A stretch of DNA of 64,000 bases. Source: Alphaproteobacteria bacterium. GTDB taxonomy: Bacteria > Pseudomonadota > Alphaproteobacteria > Micropepsales > Micropepsaceae. A program made the translations under genes and the position numbers. The DNA lies in contig JAHFQC010000007.1 of NCBI GenBank assembly GCA_023259375.1, positions 1-64,000 on the forward strand, read 5' to 3'. The notes beneath the pieces are model-generated. The model was not told where the DNA came from. It saw only the letters and a list, made by a program, of their open reading frames with translations, and made no database searches. Positions 26,232 to 33,385 of this stretch are shown here, piece after piece (position 1 is the stretch's first letter; each line of letters starts with the position of its first letter).

Positions 26232-27173
26232 ATGAATTCGCCCTTCACCGAAATGCCGCCAGAGCCTCTACCGGCGCACCGCTATTCGCTATTCGGTTTG
26301 AACTTCGCAACCGATCGAACGATCCCCGGCCTTGCCGAGGACGAAGGTTCGGATGTTGCGACGGTTACCGTCGCCTTCGCTCCGGTGCCGAACGCCATTC
26401 ATGATCCGATCTATTGCGATGACACCGTGCAGGCCAGTGCAACGGAATACCTGTTCGCCTATCCGGGATATCTGCGGCTCTACGTCGACGGCACCACGAA
26501 AATCACCGTGGAGCCGCTGGTGGAGTGCGATCCGTCGCGGATGTGGACATTCCTTCTCGGCATCTGTGCCTCAATCATCGGCTTCCGGCACGGCTTCATC
26601 CCGTTGCACGCCGCAGCCGTGCAGGGCCACAACGGGTGTGTTGCGCTGGCGGGCAATTCCGGCGCAGGGAAATCGACTCTCGCCGCAAGCCTGTGCGATC
26701 GCGGCTTCACGCTCCACGCGGAGGACCTGTGCCTGATCCAGCCGGCAAACGGGGCCCATCCGCGGGTGGGATCGGGCATCCGGGAGCTGCGCTTGTGGGA
26801 CGATGCGGCCGAGGCCTTGGATTGGACGCACCGTGTTTGTTGCGCGACGGAACCCGGGATACCGAAATCGGTCTACCGGCTGACGCAGGCGCCACCCGTG
26901 CTGCTGCCGCTGAAGCGGGTCTATGCGCTGGAATTCCATGACGACGACGTGCCCAAGGGCATTCACCGCGTGCACGGTGTCGACGCACTGCAAACGCTGA
27001 TTGCCAGTCTTCGCCTGCGCCCGGGACTGCTCTCGGTCGGCGCCCGGGAACAGACCTTTGCCAGCCTGGCGTCGATCAGCAACACGACGGAAGTCTATCG
27101 TTTCGTACGACCTCATGACCGGCACCAGCTGCAGGCCTGGTCGGAGCGGCTTGCCAACCACATTGCGGCTTAG
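26232..27173 (+). CDS. HPr kinase-like protein of lasso-peptide cluster
   Basis: A 313-residue protein. The C-terminal two thirds carry the HprK-type P-loop: FIPLHAAAVQGHNGCVALAGNSGAGKSTLAASLCDRG, then LHAEDLCLIQP. The HPr target and phosphotransferase genes are absent; the context is a RiPP cluster. Related kinases in lasso clusters (the PadeK/ThcoK type) phosphorylate the C-terminal Ser of the precursor peptide. That makes this a candidate tailoring kinase here; the precursor candidate ends YSDT. It is the first gene of the plus-strand set, 10 nt before pqqD. Confidence 0.8.
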   Translation: MNSPFTEMPPEPLPAHRYSLFGLNFATDRTIPGLAEDEGSDVATVTVAFAPVPNAIHDPIYCDDTVQASATEYLFAYPGYLRLYVDGTTKITVEPLVECDPSRMWTFLLGICASIIGFRHGFIPLHAAAVQGHNGCVALAGNSGAGKSTLAASLCDRGFTLHAEDLCLIQPANGAHPRVGSGIRELRLWDDAAEALDWTHRVCCATEPGIPKSVYRLTQAPPVLLPLKRVYALEFHDDDVPKGIHRVHGVDALQTLIASLRLRPGLLSVGAREQTFASLASISNTTEVYRFVRPHDRHQLQAWSERLANHIAA

Positions 27174-27183
27174 GGAGGCGAAG

Positions 27184-27471
27184 ATGCCGGAAGAACACGT
27201 CTATCGGCGGCGGCCGGAATTTGTGGCCGCCAATGTCGGCGACGAAATGGCCGTGCTCGATCTGGCGCATGGAACCTATCTCGGCTTCAACACCACCGCG
27301 GCACAAGTCTGGCGGCTGCTCAGCGAGCCGCGAACGCTGGAAGGATTGTGCCAGGCGATGACGCGGGACTTCGACGTCGATGCCGAGCGTTGCAGGCGCG
27401 AGATCGCCGAGCTGCTCGACAAGCTCGTCGCCGACGGCATGATCGAGGCCGGCGATGGCCCGGTGGCGTAA
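27184..27471 (+). CDS. PqqD-like RiPP recognition element (lasso B1)
   Basis: A 95-residue PqqD-domain protein: YRRRPEFVAANVGDEMAVLDLAHGTYLGFNTTAAQVWRLLSEPRTLEGLCQAM..EIAELLDKLVADGMIE. PqqD proteins bind RiPP leader peptides and hand them to the maturation enzymes. AGGGAGG precedes the ATG. It overlaps the B2 gene by 17 nt, so B1 and B2, fused in many proteobacteria, are separate but coupled here. Confidence 0.9.
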   Translation: MPEEHVYRRRPEFVAANVGDEMAVLDLAHGTYLGFNTTAAQVWRLLSEPRTLEGLCQAMTRDFDVDAERCRREIAELLDKLVADGMIEAGDGPVA

Positions 27472-27931
27472 GGCACTGGCCTTGCCGCGCTCCGAGCGGG
27501 CGTTGCTGATCGAAGCGTCGCTGCGCTTGCTCCAGGCGTGGGCGATGCTGCGGCTTTACCCTTTCCGCAAAGTGGTGGCGACGTTGCAGCATGCCTCCGC
27601 GCCGGACGGATTGCCGGCCGCAGATATCGGTCGTGTGCGCTGGGCGGTGGAGACGGCCGCCCGCCACCTCCCCTTGTCCCTGACCTGTCTGCCGCAAGCC
27701 TTTGCGGCGAGTTGGATGCTGCAAGACCTAGGAGGAAAACCCGCCCTGCATTACGGCGTCGCCAAATACGCCGACGGGTTCGAGGCGCATGCCTGGGTCG
27801 AACTCGACGGCCAGCCGGTGGTCGGCCATCGCCAAGCGCGAGCTTTCACCTTGTTGGCCACCTTCAGCGAAGGCAGAACCGAAAGCGGCGAGGCGGACCC
27901 GATCGGTGACCGCGAAAGGAAAGCGCCATGA
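27455..27931 (+). CDS. Lasso peptide B2-type transglutaminase-like leader protease
   Basis: A 158-residue protein of the transglutaminase-like B2 family: helical N-terminus (ALLIEASLRLLQAWAMLRLYPFRKV), then the catalytic Cys in PLSLTCLPQAFAASWML and His in FEAHAWVELDGQPV, the Cys-His pair used to cut the leader from the precursor. It overlaps pqqD upstream (17 nt) and the cyclase downstream (ATGA). Lacks its own leader-binding domain, which the adjacent PqqD protein would supply. Confidence 0.88.
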   Translation: MARWRKALALPRSERALLIEASLRLLQAWAMLRLYPFRKVVATLQHASAPDGLPAADIGRVRWAVETAARHLPLSLTCLPQAFAASWMLQDLGGKPALHYGVAKYADGFEAHAWVELDGQPVVGHRQARAFTLLATFSEGRTESGEADPIGDRERKAP

Positions 27932-29898
27932 CCGCCATCGCCGGATTGATCGCCTGGGACGGCAGACCGGCCGGACCACCTGTCCGCAAGGCACTGGCGG
28001 CCCTTCGTCTTCACGGACGCGATGGCGAAGGCCTGTGGGACGGCGGCGAGGTCGCGTTGGGCTGGCGCCAGACCATTCTCACAGCGGAAGATCGCGGCGA
28101 CAGTCAACCGCGCCGCGGCGGCGACGGCCGCTTTCAGCTGGTGTTCGACGGACGGCTGGATAATCGCGAAGAACTGGCGCAACGGCTCTCGCTGCCGGTC
28201 GTGCGCGACTGGCCCGACAGCCGCTTGGTGATGGCGGCCTTCGAGCAATGGGGCAAAGGTTGCGTGCCGCAGCTGCTCGGCGACTTTGCCTTCGCGGTGT
28301 GGGACAGCCACGAACGGGAGCTGTTCCTGGCGCGCGACCACATCGGCGTGCGGCCGTTGTTCTTCCATTCCAATGCCCGTTTTTGCATGTTCGCCTCGGC
28401 GGCCAGCGGACTTTTCGCCAATCCCGACGTGCCGCGGGATATCGACGACAACCTTTTTGCGCTCCATTTGGCGGCAATCCCGTTCCTGCCCGGCGAGACG
28501 TTTTACGCCGGCATCTCGCGGGTGCCGCTGGCCCATACCGTGACGATCTCGCGCGCCGCCGTCCGCACGGCATGCCATTGGGATCCCGATGCGATTGCAG
28601 AACTGCACTACAAGCACGACGACGATTACGTCGAAGCCTTTCGCGAGATCCTCGACGCCGCGGTGCGGTGCCGCCTGCGCACGATCCATCCGATCGGAAG
28701 TCAATTGAGCAGCGGGCTGGACAGCTCGACGGTGGCGGTGACGGCGGCCCGCCTCCTCGCCGAGGACAGCCGCACCCTGACCGCTTTCTCGGCCGTGCCG
28801 CCGGCCGGCTGGCGGCCGACACTTGAGACCGATGCCATTGTCGATGAAGGCCTTCCGGCAGCACGTCTGGCCGCCTCATGCGGGTTCGACCACGTCCGCG
28901 TCGAAGCCAAACCCGAGCTGGATTTTGCCGCCCACGACCGTCACGGCGACGTCTTCGAAGCCCCGCGCCGAACCTTCGCGAATGTCGGCTGGATCGAAAA
29001 GCTCAACCAGACCGCTCGCGCGCGCGGCGTCCGCGTCATGCTGGGCGGCGGTTTCGGCAATCGCACCATCAGTCACGATGGCCTGGTGCGTCTGCAGCAG
29101 CTGGCGCGCGGGAGAGAATTCGCCACGCTGGCCCGCACATGGGCCGGCCTTCACCGGCACGCCGGCATGGACTATCGCGCGTTGGCCCGTCAGAGTTTCG
29201 GGCCGCTGCTGCCGGATTGGCTATGGGAGGCCGCCCTATTCCTGACCGGCCGGCCGCCACAGACATACATGATGCGCTGCGGACTACATCCCGACCTGTT
29301 CACCGCGGCGCAGTTGAAGCGCCTGGGCCGTGACCGGCTCGCCAATCCCACCAACTCCCGCCGGATGGACGTCGCCATGATGCGGGCCGTCTGTTCGCGT
29401 TCGCCGGACATTGCCTCGATTTGGGGGAGCAGCCTCGCGGCATTCGACGTCGAGACGCGCGACCCCACCGCCGACCGCCGCATGATTGCCTTTCGCGTTG
29501 CCGTCTCCGAGCGGCAATTCCTCGATCACGGCGAGCCCAAATGGCTCCTGCGGCGGGCAATGCGGGGAACCCTGCCCGATTTCATTCTCGACCAGCGCCA
29601 TCACGCCGGACGACAAGCCGCCGAATGGTTCGACTCTGCGACCCGCACCTTGCCGGGCATCAACGAGGAAATCGAACGCCTTGCCGCAAATCAGCGAACG
29701 GCAGCGATCGTCGACATCGCCTGGCTTCGCAAGCTGGTCGACAATTGGCCGACGGACATTGGCTACAGCGACGCACGCGCGCGCCCCTATCGGCGCTTCC
29801 TGATCGTGATCCTTGCCGGCCGCTTCCTGCGCCGTTTTCTGGAACAAGAAAGATACAGCGACCGGCCCGAACGACCGGCCTGTCAGGTATCGCTGTAA
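27928..29898 (+). CDS. Asparagine-synthetase-like lasso cyclase
   Basis: A 656-residue protein of the AsnB family acting as lasso macrolactam synthetase. It begins MTAIAGLIAWDG: the catalytic Cys2 of glutaminase-active AsnB is absent, as in lasso cyclases that use the peptide N-terminus rather than ammonia. The ATP-pyrophosphatase loop is SSGLDSSTVA at about residue 257, so side-chain adenylation should be intact. In a lasso pathway it would join the core N-terminus to an Asp or Glu side chain. The ATG overlaps the B2 stop (ATGA). The 3' end overlaps the opposing precursor candidate by 16 nt. Confidence 0.87.
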   Translation: MTAIAGLIAWDGRPAGPPVRKALAALRLHGRDGEGLWDGGEVALGWRQTILTAEDRGDSQPRRGGDGRFQLVFDGRLDNREELAQRLSLPVVRDWPDSRLVMAAFEQWGKGCVPQLLGDFAFAVWDSHERELFLARDHIGVRPLFFHSNARFCMFASAASGLFANPDVPRDIDDNLFALHLAAIPFLPGETFYAGISRVPLAHTVTISRAAVRTACHWDPDAIAELHYKHDDDYVEAFREILDAAVRCRLRTIHPIGSQLSSGLDSSTVAVTAARLLAEDSRTLTAFSAVPPAGWRPTLETDAIVDEGLPAARLAASCGFDHVRVEAKPELDFAAHDRHGDVFEAPRRTFANVGWIEKLNQTARARGVRVMLGGGFGNRTISHDGLVRLQQLARGREFATLARTWAGLHRHAGMDYRALARQSFGPLLPDWLWEAALFLTGRPPQTYMMRCGLHPDLFTAAQLKRLGRDRLANPTNSRRMDVAMMRAVCSRSPDIASIWGSSLAAFDVETRDPTADRRMIAFRVAVSERQFLDHGEPKWLLRRAMRGTLPDFILDQRHHAGRQAAEWFDSATRTLPGINEEIERLAANQRTAAIVDIAWLRKLVDNWPTDIGYSDARARPYRRFLIVILAGRFLRRFLEQERYSDRPERPACQVSL

Positions 29899-30041
29899 CC
29901 GTCGGTAGGGACTTCGTTACCGAAAGACCCGGCTGCACGTCCCAGTTCGACCCGACGGAACTCGGGCTTTACCCACACCCTCAAATCAGACTCAGCCGCG
30001 CTGCGCTCGGTCGCGCCCGTCTTGTCTTCCTGATTATTCAT
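29883..30041 (-). CDS. Candidate lasso-type RiPP precursor peptide (52 aa)
   Basis: This frame is below the size cutoff of the ORF track. ATG 30041 opens MNNQEDKTGATERSAAESD and continues LRVWVKPEFRRVELGRAA, then GSFGNEVPTDGYSDT and a TGA at 29883. The WxxPxFxxVELG stretch resembles the YxxPxLxxxG leader motif of lasso precursors that PqqD binds. The C-terminal part is Gly/Asp/Ser-rich with acidic residues for a macrolactam. The cut site is ambiguous: a core starting at A36 would close on Glu eight residues in, one at G41 on Asp seven residues in. The usual Thr before the cut is absent. A TATAAT promoter lies 29 nt upstream of the ATG, and GGGGGTGG precedes it. Confidence 0.62.
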   Translation of the reverse strand: MNNQEDKTGATERSAAESDLRVWVKPEFRRVELGRAAGSFGNEVPTDGYSDT

Positions 30042-30069
30042 GAGCCACCCCCAACTAACGCCACGGCTA

Positions 30070-30097
30070 ATTATAGCGCACTACAAACATTTTCCAA
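30070..30097 (-). promoter_or_regulatory. Sigma-70-like promoter of the precursor candidate
   Basis: Minus strand TTGGAA (30092-30097), 16-nt spacer, perfect TATAAT (30070-30075). Predicted start near 30063, leaving a 5' UTR of about 22 nt before ATG 30041. It is one of the few consensus -10 boxes in the window and supports a separately and strongly transcribed short gene. Confidence 0.6.
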
Positions 30098-30339
30098 GCA
30101 AATGCCCATCCCGTACGACTTCTCAGTGGCGTCAGCGAATGAGACCCGCATGCAACGAAGATCGAACGAGCCCCGCCGCGCAATACTTCGCCGAGATCAG
30201 TGACAGCACGCGATTTGTACTCTCAATTTCAATTCGTTTGTTTGCAACTGTTTGTATTGTTTCCGCGTGGGAAATGGACCACTGTGCACATCGTCTAGGA
30301 CGTTAACCCCATACTTCAGTCATCCGACGGGAGGTGCGC
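30098..30339. other. AT-rich divergent region between precursor and collar genes
   Basis: No supported gene; the 88-residue track ORF from 30040 has no family features and runs across the promoter. A GGAAA-N17-CGTC pair at 30270-30295 on the plus strand loosely resembles alphaproteobacterial EcfG general-stress promoters and could drive the collar genes. Confidence 0.35.
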
Positions 30340-30861
30340 GTGTCCGAGAACTTTATCGGAGAGATCCGCGTGTTTTCGTTTGCCTGGGCGCCACTTGGTT
30401 GGGCGCTTTGCGACGGCGCGACGATGCAAATCCAACAAAATTCGGCGTTATATTCCCTGCTGGGAACCCAGTTCGGCGGCAATGGTACGTCGAACTTCAA
30501 TTTGCCGAATCTGCAAGGCCGGGTGCCGGTCTACGGCGTCGGCTGCCAAGGTGTGCAGAATGCAGGCGGACAGGAAGCCGTCGCGCTGACGGCAGATACC
30601 ATGCCGATGCACGCGCATGCGATTTATGCCACGACCAACAACGCCACCAGTGCCAACGCAAGAGGCAATGTTCTGGCGACAGTCCCTGCGGACGGACAGG
30701 GCACGGTTTGGCCGATCTATAGCGGAGCAATCGTCAACGCCACGCTGGCGGCACCATCGGTGTCGACGGTCGGGGCCGGCGCGGCGCACGCGAACATGCA
30801 GCCCTTCGCCGTGGTGAATTTCTGCATCGCACTGCAGGGCATATGGCCGACGCGCCAGTGA
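30340..30861 (+). CDS. Phage tail collar domain protein (Mdp-like), copy 1
   Basis: A 173-residue collar-domain protein of the microcystin-dependent/tail-fibre family: MSENFIGEIRVFSFAWAPLGWALCDGATMQI, the core motif ALYSLLGTQFGGNGTSNFNLPNLQGRVPV and the end HANMQPFAVVNFCIALQGIWP. GTG 30340 is chosen because GGGAGG lies five bases upstream. Collar domains in phages form receptor-binding fibres; stand-alone bacterial versions are of unknown role. First of three tandem paralogues beside the RiPP genes, with no other phage structural gene present. Confidence 0.85.
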   Translation: MSENFIGEIRVFSFAWAPLGWALCDGATMQIQQNSALYSLLGTQFGGNGTSNFNLPNLQGRVPVYGVGCQGVQNAGGQEAVALTADTMPMHAHAIYATTNNATSANARGNVLATVPADGQGTVWPIYSGAIVNATLAAPSVSTVGAGAAHANMQPFAVVNFCIALQGIWPTRQ

Positions 30862-30889
30862 ACGAGATTCCAGCGAAAGAGACGCAACC

Positions 30890-31435
30890 ATGGAATATTA
30901 TCTCGGCGAAATCCGAATGTTTGCCGGCACCTTCGCACCGATGAATTGGCATTTATGCGACGGCACGGTGCTGTCGATCACCCAATATTCCGCCCTCTAT
31001 ACCCTCATCGGAACGGCGTGGGGCGGGAACGGCACGACCGATTTTGCCTTGCCGGACCTGCGCGGGCGCATACCGGTCGGCCAGGGCACTGGCACGGGCT
31101 TGACGCCCCGCACTCTGGGACAAACGGGTGGGGCGGAAACAGTGACGCTGACCGACGTCTCGATGGTTCCCGGTCACAACCATCTCATCGGCGCAGCGGC
31201 CAGCCAGGCCGATATGGCGGTCCCCAGCAATGTCGTCAATTTGGCCAAGCCGCCTTCGCCGGCCGCAAACTATCTGCCCCCCAACAAGCTCCCCAATCCT
31301 GTGCAGAACCGCGATATGGCTGCCAGCGTGATCGAAACCGTCGGCGGCGGCCTTTCTCACAGCAACGTGATGCCGAGCTTTGCGGTGAATTTCATCATCT
31401 GCACCGAAGGCGGATTGTATCCCGTTCGCAACTGA
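30890..31435 (+). CDS. Phage tail collar domain protein (Mdp-like), copy 2
   Basis: A 181-residue paralogue: MEYYLGEIRMFAGTFAPMNWHLCDGTVLSI, ALYTLIGTAWGGNGTTDFALPDLRGRIPVGQGTG, then LGQTGGAETVTLT and GHNHLIG, closing MPSFAVNFIICTEGGLYP. The retained TGGAETVTLT..PGHNH block is the classical Mdp form. It starts 28 nt after copy 1. No signal peptide, so export, if any, uses another route. Confidence 0.87.
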   Translation: MEYYLGEIRMFAGTFAPMNWHLCDGTVLSITQYSALYTLIGTAWGGNGTTDFALPDLRGRIPVGQGTGTGLTPRTLGQTGGAETVTLTDVSMVPGHNHLIGAAASQADMAVPSNVVNLAKPPSPAANYLPPNKLPNPVQNRDMAASVIETVGGGLSHSNVMPSFAVNFIICTEGGLYPVRN

Positions 31436-31452
31436 CAAGGAGCGGAAAGTCC

Positions 31453-32016
31453 ATGGACAGCTATATCGGCGAAATCAGAATTCTGCCCTACACATATCCG
31501 CCCATGTACTGGGCCTACTGCAATGGCGCCCAGTTATCGGCGCTCCAGAATCAGGCGCTCTATTCCATTCTGGGCAACCTATACGGCGGCACGCCGAACA
31601 GCACCTTCAATCTTCCCAACATGGCGCCAGCCAGTCCGGGGCCAGGGTCCGCTCCGATCGGCAGCGGTACCGGAACCGGATTGACGCCGCGACCGCAGCA
31701 GGCGGCAAGCGTTGGATCGGCATCCGTGACGCTGACGGTGCAGCAGATCCCGCCGCACAATCATATCGTGTCGGCTCAGACGACAACCGTGTTGACCGAC
31801 TTCGTCGACGATCCGACCAACAACTATCTTGGCCACGGCGAGAAAAGCGGCACATCGTCGTTCTTCACCTATGCACCGGTCGATGCCGCGCACATGACGA
31901 CGCTCAAGAACCCCTTGGGGGTGACGGGAGTTGGTCATGGCCATGAAAACCGTCAGCCATTCCTGCCGATGAATTTCTGCATCAGCATGGAGGGCGAATA
32001 CCCGGTCAGACCGTAG
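31453..32016 (+). CDS. Phage tail collar domain protein (Mdp-like), copy 3
   Basis: A 187-residue paralogue: MDSYIGEIRILPYTYPPMYWAYCNGAQLSA, ALYSILGNLYGGTPNSTFNLPNMAP, SVTLTVQQIPPHNHIVSA and the end FLPMNFCISMEGEYPVRP. The start at ATG 31453 is 17 nt after copy 2 with AGGAG upstream; the 356-residue track ORF joins it to a shadow frame over copy 2. Divergence among the three copies is high in the middle and low at both ends, suggesting that the centre is the variable recognition part. Confidence 0.86.
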   Translation: MDSYIGEIRILPYTYPPMYWAYCNGAQLSALQNQALYSILGNLYGGTPNSTFNLPNMAPASPGPGSAPIGSGTGTGLTPRPQQAASVGSASVTLTVQQIPPHNHIVSAQTTTVLTDFVDDPTNNYLGHGEKSGTSSFFTYAPVDAAHMTTLKNPLGVTGVGHGHENRQPFLPMNFCISMEGEYPVRP

Positions 32017-32025
32017 CCGACACCA

Positions 32026-32538
32026 ATGCTCGAACAGGTCTCCGGGGTTGAAGTTCCACCCGAGTTGCGCGCCGCAGGCTATCGCTTGCGGCCGCAGCGG
32101 GAAGAGGATCATGACTTCCTCGAACGCCTTTATTGCAGCGTGCGCGACGTGGAAATCGCGCCGCTCGACTGGCCGGACGAGGCCAAGCGGGCCTTCCTGG
32201 CCGATCAGTTCCGTCTGCAGACCGCGCATTACCAGAAGCACTATTGGGATGCCGAGTTCCTGATCCTGGAACAGAACGGCGAACCGGTCGGACGGCTTTA
32301 TGTTTTCCGCGGCCCGCACGATCTCAGGGTGGTCGACATATCGCTCTTGCCTCAGATCCGCGGCGGCGGCGTCGGCAGTGCCCTGCTGAAAGCGGTGCAG
32401 GCGGAAGCCAAGGCCGCCGGCAAGACCGCCTCGATCCATGTCGAGATGTTCAACCCGGCGCAAAACCTCTACCGCCGCCTCGGCTTCAAGCAAGTGCGCG
32501 AAGACGGACCGTATTGGCTGATGGAGTGGCAGTCGTGA
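32026..32538 (+). CDS. GNAT acetyltransferase downstream of collar genes
   Basis: A 170-residue GNAT protein: AAGYRLRPQREEDHDFLERLY, AEFLILEQNGEPVGRLYVF, the CoA loop ISLLPQIRGGGVGSALLKAVQ and the closing MFNPAQNLYRRLGFKQVREDGPYWLMEW. It starts 10 nt after collar copy 3 and is surely in the same transcript. GNATs of this type recur beside collar-domain clusters as far as I recall; the substrate may be a collar protein, the RiPP or neither. Confidence 0.83.
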   Translation: MLEQVSGVEVPPELRAAGYRLRPQREEDHDFLERLYCSVRDVEIAPLDWPDEAKRAFLADQFRLQTAHYQKHYWDAEFLILEQNGEPVGRLYVFRGPHDLRVVDISLLPQIRGGGVGSALLKAVQAEAKAAGKTASIHVEMFNPAQNLYRRLGFKQVREDGPYWLMEWQS

Positions 32539-32581
32539 CACCATCACGGATTTTCGCGCCGGCGAGTTCCAAGGCCTCGTC

Positions 32582-33370
32582 ATGAGCGCCGGCGATCCGC
32601 ACGCCTTGCTGGGCGATTTCCACACCGATCTTTGGCTGCCGGACTATCCAACAGTGACGTGCGGAGCCTGGAGCATCCGGCGCATCATGATGGCGGCGGC
32701 CCGCGGCTATTGGGGCGATGTCTACCGCATTGCCGGCACCGTCATTCTGGCCGGACCGGGCATGGAGGGGCGGGCCTCGTGGATGTCGCTGACGCCGTCC
32801 GAAATCGAAAGCCAGGAGATCGGGTTGCGTGCCGCCCACGGCCATACCGTCGTGCTGGGCATGGGAATGGGTTGGCTGGCGGCCAATGTCGCGCTGAAGA
32901 GCGAGGTCGATCGCGTCACCATCGTCGAACGCGACCCCGACATCATCGCCTTGATGGAAGCGGCAGGCGTCTTCGCGCAATTGCCCGAGGCGGCCCGGCG
33001 CAAACTGGAGATCGTCGCCGCCGATGCGCTCCACTGGCGGTCCGAGGGGCCGGTCGACACGCTGCAGGCAGATATTTGGGAGCGGTTTGTCGAACCGCAG
33101 AAACTCGATCAAGTCCGGCGCATGCAGGACAATATCGGCGCCAATGCCGTCTACTTCTGGGGCCAGGAGATGGCGATCTGGGAGATCGCTTGCGACCAGA
33201 CGGGGCCGCATCCGCCAATGGACTGGGCCATGGTCCACCGGATCGTGTCCGACATCCGCTTGCCCCTCATCCTGCCCGACTGGCCGGATTTTCCCGCAAA
33301 GATCACATCGGCCGCGCGCTGGTGGGCGCCCGATCACCGGGATAAGCCGGCCGATCGGGCCACCGCATAG
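32582..33370 (+). CDS. Class I SAM-dependent methyltransferase-like protein
   Basis: A 262-residue protein with a Rossmann SAM-binding site: GHTVVLGMGMGWLAANVAL (motif I) and VTIVERDPDII (motif II acidic residue), followed by ADALHWRS. The arrangement resembles the spermidine-synthase/fold class. The C-terminal half is Trp-rich. It is 43 nt after the acetyltransferase and is the last gene of the plus-strand run, so it may modify the RiPP or collar proteins, though a housekeeping role is equally possible. Confidence 0.65.
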   Translation: MSAGDPHALLGDFHTDLWLPDYPTVTCGAWSIRRIMMAAARGYWGDVYRIAGTVILAGPGMEGRASWMSLTPSEIESQEIGLRAAHGHTVVLGMGMGWLAANVALKSEVDRVTIVERDPDIIALMEAAGVFAQLPEAARRKLEIVAADALHWRSEGPVDTLQADIWERFVEPQKLDQVRRMQDNIGANAVYFWGQEMAIWEIACDQTGPHPPMDWAMVHRIVSDIRLPLILPDWPDFPAKITSAARWWAPDHRDKPADRATA

Positions 33371-33385
33371 TGCGTCAGAGGAACA

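Noticed and set aside
30040-30306. 88-residue plus-strand ORF between cyclase and collar genes
   Set aside because: No ribosome site or family features, crosses the minus-strand promoter of the precursor candidate, and starts over its ATG.
30340-32016. Prophage tail module
   Set aside because: Three collar-domain genes without any baseplate, tape-measure, capsid, terminase or integrase gene do not make a prophage.
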